In this document: positions 16,001 to 20,614 of the stretch, one piece after another | Layout: each line of letters opens with the position of its first letter | How positions within the stretch are numbered: position 1 is the first letter of the stretch | Assembly: GCA_012271025.1 (NCBI GenBank) | Contig: JAAXHF010000176.1 | Location: 1-20,614 of the forward strand | DNA length: 20,614 bases | DNA from: Deltaproteobacteria bacterium | GTDB lineage: Bacteria; Desulfobacterota_B; Binatia; Bin18 | Reading direction: 5' to 3' | Translations under genes and position numbers: made by a program | The notes under the pieces: model-generated | What the model was told of the DNA's origin: nothing | Seen by the model: only the letters and a program-made list of their open reading frames with translations | Databases searched by the model: none

Positions 16001-16304
16001 TTTCCGGCCGATTCTGCTGACCTCGTTGACCACCTTTTTTGGCCTCGTGCCGATGATTTTCGAGACCTCGATGCAGGCCCGCTTCCTGATCCCGATGGCG
16101 ATCTCAATTGGCTTCGGGGTTCTGTTTTCGACCGTGATCATTCTGCTGATCATCCCGGCCGGCTATCTGATCCTGGAAGACCTGAAACGGCTCCCGCGTC
16201 TCCTCCGGGCACCAGCCCCGCAGCCCCGCCCTCAAGACGTTCCTCAAGCGGCAGATATCCCCCAGGCCGAAGGCGCTCCGCAGCCCGCCCCGCAGCCCGA
16301 CTAG
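13053..16304 (+). CDS. RND-family efflux permease (HAE-1/AcrB-like)
   Basis: 1083 residues from ATG 13053, 10 nt after the adaptor stop. Twelve membrane spans in two repeats, each with a large periplasmic loop. Span 1 is NLVMLIIVCGGFIAST. The proton-relay pair is D410-D411 in GIVVDDAVVVGENIYERR of span 4. Span 10 reads ALAGVVINGALVLVV (N952), without the Lys that AcrB has there, as in many AcrB relatives of the VVVN type. The porter-domain start GASPAEVEQGIVLSIEDRVRGI is typical. The C-terminus has an extra Pro/Gln/Ala-rich tail of about 30 residues. It exports drugs, lipophilic compounds or endogenous metabolites using the proton gradient; the substrate is not predictable from sequence alone. 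Confidence 0.96.
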   Translation: MEHPRSDPAPSPSHKGPIAWMARNHVAANLVMLIIVCGGFIASTQVKQEVFPEFTMDFITAWVHYPGASPAEVEQGIVLSIEDRVRGIDGVKKVTATAREGFGTVVVELLSGANSGKALQDVKNAVDGILSFPEEAEKPVVSLVEMRNQVLSLMVYGDQDEQTLRDLAEQIRDELLQRPDITLVELGAVPRLEIAVEVPQRNLRAHNLTLGRIAHEIREAAVELPAGGLKAAGGEILLRTQERRDYASQYADIPVASAPDGSRITVGDIAEITDGFEDSDFEAFYNNQPAIQIDVYRVARETPQSVSAGVHAYLDDLLPRLPAGVGIAVWNDFSEIYRDRMGLLLKNAFLGLALVLLLLGLFLDPKLAFWVTLGIPISIMGAFLFMPLGGASINMISLFAFIITLGIVVDDAVVVGENIYERRQRGLPFMRAAVEGAREISGPIVFAVLTNIVAFLPLMFVPGPAGKFFLNIPAVTIAVFTVSLIESLFVLPAHLSRQRKPSRVWQILGRPQLLFDRLLQACVRRVYQPLLRTATTYRYATLMTGIAILLLALGAVRGGHIQFSFMPRIDDDLITAQATLPFGVPVDTARRVQGQLLDALQMAVETHGGQDIVYGTYTQIGAALRSPGPEDGPPKLGGSHLAGVQVVLVPTDQRTVSGVEFANTWRQAADHIAGLESLTFKAETGFGSDSALDIQLTHRSRDILESAAAELAGLLSGYAGVTDIDDGVSHGKPQLSLTVKPEARSLGINATDLARQLRSSFYGAEALRQQRGRNEVKVMVRLPEHERRTAHTIEQLMIQTAQGGEIPLLQAAAVEYGRAYTEIRRREGRRVMAVTADVDEDISNANTIVAALEQNELPFLTQKYPGLNYTLEGEQEWQEEALGAIALGFVFALLAIYALLAIPFKSYIQPLIVMLSIPFGIIGAIIGHVLLGYELSMISLFGIIALAGVVINGALVLVVTANQLRDGERLDPVAAICQAGGRRFRPILLTSLTTFFGLVPMIFETSMQARFLIPMAISIGFGVLFSTVIILLIIPAGYLILEDLKRLPRLLRAPAPQPRPQDVPQAADIPQAEGAPQPAPQPD

Positions 16305-16579
16305 GCCGGGGCGGCAGCTGACCGATGCCGACAGGTTCGGCAACCCGCAGCGACTCAGGCCACCCTGAACGGGTGAATTGCCAAAGAAGCAGAGCCACTC
16401 GCTCGCGCAACAGTGATACCCATTCGCGCGGAGAACGAGGCTTCAACAACTTGACAAGAACCGAGCCGCGCAGAAAGATGCATCCGGCAACAGAGACAAA
16501 GTAACAGGATTGCACGAAGGACTCGTTCCCGCTCTGAGCCAGCGGGGCGATAGCTATATCCAATAAAGGGGACCTTACT
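16305..16579. other. Intergenic region after the efflux operon
   Basis: 275 bp. A 6-bp stem (TGCCGA 16326-16331 with TCGGCA 16337-16342) lies about 20 nt past the pump stop but has no T-run, so it is at best a weak terminator. The rest carries the promoter candidate listed separately and no credible gene; a long minus-strand open frame here is antisense noise. Confidence 0.4.
16451..16479 (+). promoter_or_regulatory. Candidate sigma-70 promoter for the second luciferase-like gene
   Basis: A perfect -35 TTGACA (16451-16456), an exact 17-bp spacer and a weak -10 AAAGAT (16474-16479). The start codon follows at 16580, leaving about a 95-nt leader. Confidence 0.4.
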
Positions 16580-17563
16580 ATGAAGCTTGCGCTGTATCTG
16601 CCGAATCTCCGCGACAAGATCACGGTCAGCGAAATCGTAGACTTGGCTCAGGAGGCGGAGACGCTTGAATTTGACTCGGTGTGGTCGCTGGACCGTATCG
16701 TGGTACCCGAAGCCTCGGACCGCCAGGAACTCGAAAAGTCGTTTGGCTTCATGTCGGAATTTCCGAAGGCGCTGCCGGTGAGTGCCCGGGCAGAGTTCCT
16801 GCACGGCATGCCGCTCATTCCGTATCTGGCGGCCATTACCAAGCACGTCCGCTTGGGGGTCAGTATTATTGTCACGCCCTATCGTGCTCCCGGCGTGCTG
16901 GCCGCAGAACTCGCCACCTGGGATCACCTCTCGGGCGGGCGTCTGAACGTCGGCGTCGGCTCGGGCTGGATGCCGGAGGAGTTCGCCGCGTCAAGCGCCG
17001 CTCATGTCTATAAGAAACGCAACACCCACGTGAGAGAAACGATCGAAGTGATGCAGGGGGTGTGGACCAACGAGCTGTTCGAGTACCACGGAGAATTCGT
17101 CGACTTTCCAAAATGCGGCTTTGGCGTGAAACCAGTCCAAAAGCCACGGCCGCCGATGTTTTTTGGCGGCTTGGGCCGACCCGATCTCGCAGCAGCACGA
17201 GTCGCCAGGTATGGCCTTGAAGGCTGGATCGGGATCATGGACACCCCGGAAGCGATTGCGACCTGGCGAACCGCCATTCAGGACGAGTTGGAGAAGCTCG
17301 GCGGCGAGCACAGCATCGACGACATCGAAATTTCGAGCATGCTGCCGTTTGAGATTACGCGCGACAAAACGGACCAGACGCCACGCGGCAAGCTGACGCC
17401 CACGCTGGTCGGTACGGCCGAGCAGATCGCGGACAATCTCAAGCGCTATCGGGATGCCGGGCTGACGCTGCCCCTCCTGTGGCCGCCGTTCAGTGGCACG
17501 CCAACCGCCAAGACCATCGGGGATATGCGCCGCCTCGTCCACGACATCCTGCCCAAGGTCTAG
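16580..17563 (+). CDS. Luciferase-like (LLM class) oxidoreductase, probably F420- or FMN-dependent
   Basis: 327 residues from ATG 16580, with AGGGGA about 7-8 nt upstream. It has the luciferase-like barrel pattern: MKLALYLPN, FDSVWSLDRIVVPEA at about 31-45, RLGVSIIVTPYRAPGVLAAELATWDHLSGGRLNVGVGSGW at about 94-133, with the nucleotide-site GVGSGWMPEEF, then PRPPMFFGG at about 190-198. The C-terminal VGTAEQIADNLKRYRDAGLT is the motif often seen in F420-dependent LLM members. It is clearly a different subfamily from the flavin monooxygenase at 711-1838. It stands alone with its own promoter candidate and converges with the LuxR gene; the 258 bp between them hold no clear terminator apart from a short GGCCC/GGGCC hairpin without T-run. 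Confidence 0.9.
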   Translation: MKLALYLPNLRDKITVSEIVDLAQEAETLEFDSVWSLDRIVVPEASDRQELEKSFGFMSEFPKALPVSARAEFLHGMPLIPYLAAITKHVRLGVSIIVTPYRAPGVLAAELATWDHLSGGRLNVGVGSGWMPEEFAASSAAHVYKKRNTHVRETIEVMQGVWTNELFEYHGEFVDFPKCGFGVKPVQKPRPPMFFGGLGRPDLAAARVARYGLEGWIGIMDTPEAIATWRTAIQDELEKLGGEHSIDDIEISSMLPFEITRDKTDQTPRGKLTPTLVGTAEQIADNLKRYRDAGLTLPLLWPPFSGTPTAKTIGDMRRLVHDILPKV

Positions 17564-17821
17564 GACCGGCTCGGCGGTTATCGAGCTGTGCGCCTTCAGA
17601 GCACCAGGCTCGGACCGCCGTTCCTGCTCCAGTGTTCGTTGTCGTCATACTCGCGCCATCGGACCGCGCCGCGCTCGCCCTGCAGGAATGCCCCTCCAGC
17701 CGGAACAGCGCAGGGGTGGCCCGGAGGGCCGAGGCGGGGTATCCCTCACTCCCTGTCGGGCATGACAAAATTCTGCCGGCGCTGTTGCCACTCCAGCAAG
17801 ATGCCCTGTCTCTTGCCATAC

Positions 17822-18955
17822 TCAGGGGAACTCTGCGACCGACACTACCAGCCGCACCAGGTCTGCCAGCCGGGAGATGTCCAGCTTGTGGCAGATTTGC
17901 CCCAGGCGCCGATGGACAGAGGCTTCCGTGCACTCCGTCGCTACGGCAATCTCGCGCACCGTCCGGCCTTCCGCCAGCCAGACCGCTACTTGGCTCTCCA
18001 CCTGTGCGAGGCCCAGGCTCGCGGCCACCGGGACGGGGTCAATGCGGGATTGACGCCCCAACTCGGTAATCAGCACCAGGACGGCGATGTGGCCAGCCCC
18101 GAAGTCCGACTGGCGGGCACCTACGGGCTTAACGTGCACGATGAACGACGGCAACGCGGAGGTACGACGGAGTAGCATTGCCCCACTGACGGCGGCTGTG
18201 GCAGACGGAAGCGCCCCGGCCACCAACCGCTCAAGCCGGACATGGTCGGCCGGTACACGGGCGCGAAGAAACCCGCCCTGGTCTGACACCGTATCGCCAT
18301 GTCGCAGCGTGGCGCGGGCCCGGTCATTCGCCGCCACGATTCGCCCCCGGCGGTCCAGGTGGATGACACCAATCCGGGGGGTGTCGAGCAGGTCGGTCAG
18401 CGTGGTGCTCAGGGCTTCAGCGCCGGCCAGCGCCTGCCGGACGCGGACATACTGCCGGATGTGGGGTAGCAGCCCTTTGACCAGCGCGAGCTGCGTAGAC
18501 CCCCAGCCACTCGGAGAGGCGGGGTCAGCGATGGCCCAGATGACAGAGAAGCCACCCGGCCCGTCCAGGCGCACGTGCAAGCCATGCTGGGCGCTGGCCC
18601 GGACCAATGACTCGTTGTAGGTGGGCGAGGTCTTCAGCTCCTCGGCCGTGTACAGCGCGGTGGTGTGCACCAGCCGGCTGTCGGGCAGTTCCTGCAAGCG
18701 CGGTATGCTTTCGTCTGTGGGGTAGTAGCTGTCGAGGTACTCGCGCTCCAGGTCTTCGCGGCGCTGGCCCCGATAGTAGAGCCCGATGAAGAGAGACCGG
18801 ACATCGTCCTTCGAGCCTTCGCTGACGAGGATGGCATTGCCTTTTGCGCCACACGCCTCATCAATCAAAGCCGAGGTGGCTGGCCACTGGGTCTCGTCGA
18901 GCATGGCGTCGGACAACGACGCCATGATGCGCTCGAAAGCATCCTGGTCGCTCAT
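17822..18955 (-). CDS. LuxR-type transcriptional regulator with PAS-like sensor
   Basis: 377 residues from ATG 18955, the MSDQDAFERIMASL start, with AGGAAG 7 nt upstream. An ATG at 18985 in the same frame has no ribosome site. The N-terminal half is a sensor domain of unknown ligand. A PAS-like segment IGVIHLDRRGRIVAANDRAR follows at about 215-235. The C-terminus holds a LuxR/GerE helix-turn-helix (LAQVESQVAVWLAEGRTVREIAVATECTEASVHRRLGQICHKLDI, about 316-360). It has no receiver domain, so it is not a classical response regulator. It probably binds a small molecule and controls nearby or distant catabolic genes. The 234 bp upstream hold no other gene. Confidence 0.88.
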   Translation of the reverse strand: MSDQDAFERIMASLSDAMLDETQWPATSALIDEACGAKGNAILVSEGSKDDVRSLFIGLYYRGQRREDLEREYLDSYYPTDESIPRLQELPDSRLVHTTALYTAEELKTSPTYNESLVRASAQHGLHVRLDGPGGFSVIWAIADPASPSGWGSTQLALVKGLLPHIRQYVRVRQALAGAEALSTTLTDLLDTPRIGVIHLDRRGRIVAANDRARATLRHGDTVSDQGGFLRARVPADHVRLERLVAGALPSATAAVSGAMLLRRTSALPSFIVHVKPVGARQSDFGAGHIAVLVLITELGRQSRIDPVPVAASLGLAQVESQVAVWLAEGRTVREIAVATECTEASVHRRLGQICHKLDISRLADLVRLVVSVAEFP

Positions 18956-19189
18956 ACCGATTCTTCCTGACTCCGCTTGATCCATTATTCATGACCGGGA
19001 TAAGGACTACGCACGGAGACAGAGTTCAAGGGGTCGGGAAGGTTATTCGTCCATTCTGATTGTATGTATTTAGTCTACAGGCAGGGTCATCAGCGTGTCA
19101 ACCAGAGCGGCACCGGACAGACCGGGCGCGGCAGACACCTGTTGGCACCACGGGCCCCGGACACGGCTGAGTTGGGCGTGGCCGGTCCG
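18956..19189. other. Upstream region of the LuxR gene
   Basis: 234 bp without a credible gene. The part at 18990-19085 is AT-richer than its surroundings and includes TACAAT on the minus strand near 19058-19063, a possible -10, but without a good -35. No symmetrical operator was recognised. Confidence 0.3.
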
Positions 19190-19609
19190 CTATCCGGGCC
19201 GGTGTCGGAACAGCGGGCGGGCGCGCCACAGCAACACCCCCAGGCCCGAGATCGCCACCGCTTGCAGCAGCCCAATCGGCCAACCGTTGCCCCGCTCACT
19301 CCACTCGCTCCACACCAGGTGGGCCAGCGCCACCTGAAACACGTACACCGCAGCCCAGGGCCACATCCAGGCCGCCATCTTCCAAAAGCCCCAGGCGCCG
19401 GCCACAAACAGCGCCGCGTGCAGTCCGCCGGTCGCCTTGGCCGCCCAGCCGTACAGTTCGATGCCCAGCACGACCTCAACGTCCTCGGCCAGGGGACGCA
19501 GCGCAACCTCTATGGGCACACCAATAGCCAGCACCACGCGCCAGGCAAACACCAGGTTCATCCACCACGGACGGCGGGACAACTCACGCTGCCATGTCGT
19601 GATTGCCAT
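19190..19609 (-). CDS. Four-helix integral membrane protein of unknown function
   Basis: 139 residues from ATG 19609, which lies 4 nt after the stop of the mandelate racemase homologue (TAA GGCA ATG), so translation is probably coupled. Four hydrophobic spans are visible at about 17-36, 60-78, 82-100 and 109-127, rich in Trp and Ala. Short charged loops and a basic C-terminal tail (WRARPLFRHRPG) fit a cytoplasmic C-terminus. No catalytic or transporter motif is recognisable. The operon position suggests a link to the enolase-superfamily enzyme, for example in substrate uptake, but that is inference only. Confidence 0.75.
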   Translation of the reverse strand: MAITTWQRELSRRPWWMNLVFAWRVVLAIGVPIEVALRPLAEDVEVVLGIELYGWAAKATGGLHAALFVAGAWGFWKMAAWMWPWAAVYVFQVALAHLVWSEWSERGNGWPIGLLQAVAISGLGVLLWRARPLFRHRPG

Positions 19610-19613
19610 TGCC

Positions 19614-20614
19614 TTAGCGCCTCAGATACTGCTCGACGGCCCGCTCATTCCAACTCAGACCGTTGCCCGGAGTCGTGGGTATCAGCGCCTGGCCGTCCTG
19701 GATGTGCAGCGGCTGGTCCAGGATGGCGTTGGCCCAGTCCATGTATTCGAGCCAGTGGCCCGTCGGAGTGACCGCCAGCAGATGGGCGCTCAGCTCGGGG
19801 TACAAATGGCTGGAGATCGGCAGGCCGATCGGTTCGGCCAGCGCGATGGCCCGCAGCCAGCCGGTGACGCCGCCAATTTTGATCACATCCGGCATGAAAA
19901 AATCACACGCCCCGGCCGCCAATGCCTTGGCCATGTCACTCGGCCCCCAGCAGTTCTCGCCAATCTGGATCGGCGTGCGGGCCGTGGTCCGAATCTGGGC
20001 GTGACCCGCATAGTCCTCAGCCCGGGTCGGTTCCTCGATCCAGTACAGCCCCTCGGCGTCCAGCCGTCGCGCCCGCTGCTGGGCTTCGGGCACGGACAGC
20101 GACTGGTTGTAGTCGGCCATGACCAGCACCTCGTCTCCGACTGCCTGCCGCACAGCCCGGACGGCGGCCACATCAGCCGCACTGTCCGGGTAGCCCAGAC
20201 GGACCTTGACCGCGCCAAAGCCGGACGCCATCAAGTCCCGGGCTTCGGCCAGCAGGTGCTCGGTAGTGCTGATGCCCAGGCCGCAGCTGTTATAGGCCGG
20301 TATCGGCCGCTCCTGCCCGCCCAGCAGGCGCACCAGCGGCAGCTCGGCGGCCTTGGCCAGGATGTCCCAGGCGGCGATATCCACCCCGGCCATGGCCATG
20401 CCGACCAAGCCCTGGGTGCCGAGCAGTCGAAAGCGCCCCTGGAACTGCTCGGCCAGGGTCAGGGGCGAGACGGGCTGGTTGAGAATCAGTTTTTCAAGCT
20501 CGTTGAGCAGGACGACCAGAGGCTTCAGGGTGACCGGGGTATAGCCGAAAATATAGCTGCGCCCGGTGATACCCTGATGGGTTTCCAGGTCAAGCAGGAC
20601 GAGCGGGGCAATGC
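19614..20614 (-). CDS. Mandelate racemase/muconate lactonizing enzyme homologue (start outside window)
   Basis: 332 residues are visible, entering from the right edge and ending at TAA 19616-19614. The sequence aligns by eye without gaps to Pseudomonas putida mandelate racemase from residue 164 to 317 with a constant offset of 28, so only about 28 N-terminal residues are missing. Metal ligands are D167, E193 and E219 (D195, E221, E247 in the racemase). The D242-H269 dyad (D270-H297) and E289 (E317) are present. The other base motif K164-x-K166 is K136-x-R138 here, so the S-face base is Arg. It is a Mg-dependent enzyme of the enolase superfamily that abstracts the alpha proton of a hydroxy- or sugar acid. 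Racemase activity on mandelate itself is not assured; an acid dehydratase or epimerase is possible. Confidence 0.92.
   Translation of the reverse strand, partial: IAPLVLLDLETHQGITGRSYIFGYTPVTLKPLVVLLNELEKLILNQPVSPLTLAEQFQGRFRLLGTQGLVGMAMAGVDIAAWDILAKAAELPLVRLLGGQERPIPAYNSCGLGISTTEHLLAEARDLMASGFGAVKVRLGYPDSAADVAAVRAVRQAVGDEVLVMADYNQSLSVPEAQQRARRLDAEGLYWIEEPTRAEDYAGHAQIRTTARTPIQIGENCWGPSDMAKALAAGACDFFMPDVIKIGGVTGWLRAIALAEPIGLPISSHLYPELSAHLLAVTPTGHWLEYMDWANAILDQPLHIQDGQALIPTTPGNGLSWNERAVEQYLRR

Noticed and set aside
17479..18175. Plus-strand frames between and across the luciferase-like and LuxR genes
   Set aside because: Low-complexity, Arg/Pro/Ala-rich products that overlap two genes with strong family motifs, and no ribosome site.
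19064..19771. 235-codon plus-strand frame
   Set aside because: It is antisense to the membrane protein and the racemase homologue; its Pro/His/Gln-rich product looks non-coding.

Overview
The window is high-GC (well above 60 percent by eye), densely packed bacterial DNA. It looks like a chromosomal segment of an uncultured Gram-negative bacterium: there is a complete outer-membrane factor, periplasmic adaptor and RND pump, and many flavin, NAD(P)H and acyl-CoA type oxidoreductases. That mix resembles metagenome-derived deltaproteobacterial, Binatota or Tectomicrobia-like genomes, but the taxon is a guess. I see no rRNA, tRNA, CRISPR array, insertion sequence or phage gene.

Layout. Minus strand, 1-1838: an acyl-CoA dehydrogenase cut by the window edge, preceded by a luciferase-like flavin monooxygenase. 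Between them is a set of overlapping inverted repeats that ends in a T-tract terminator and is arranged like an attenuator. Plus strand, 2017-5110: a three-gene cluster of an AhpD-like protein interrupted by one in-frame TGA, an unrecognised 178-residue protein, and a TrpB2-type tryptophan synthase beta-like enzyme. Minus strand, 5260-9347: a small membrane protein, a nitronate-monooxygenase-like flavin enzyme, a PRISE-like SDR reductase whose C-terminus is frameshifted by an 8-bp tandem duplication, a 72-residue protein, a HIT-family protein and a PD-(D/E)XK nuclease-like protein. Plus strand, 9495-16304: a TetR regulator with a near-palindromic candidate operator, then outer-membrane factor, adaptor and RND permease as a tight efflux operon. 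A second luciferase-like enzyme follows at 16580-17563. Minus strand, 17822-20614: a LuxR-type regulator, a four-helix membrane protein and a mandelate racemase homologue cut by the right edge.

The most important reading is that the TGA at 2758-2760 is selenocysteine, not stop. Both halves are in one frame, and the TGA sits exactly at the second catalytic Cys of the AhpD signature (E-x11-C-x2-[C/U]-x3-H). A plausible bacterial SECIS hairpin lies just downstream. Standard gene callers would split this gene or miss one half. Other points to check are the attenuator-like repeats, the frameshift duplication, the TetR operator, and the Lys-to-Arg change at the catalytic base position of the mandelate racemase homologue.
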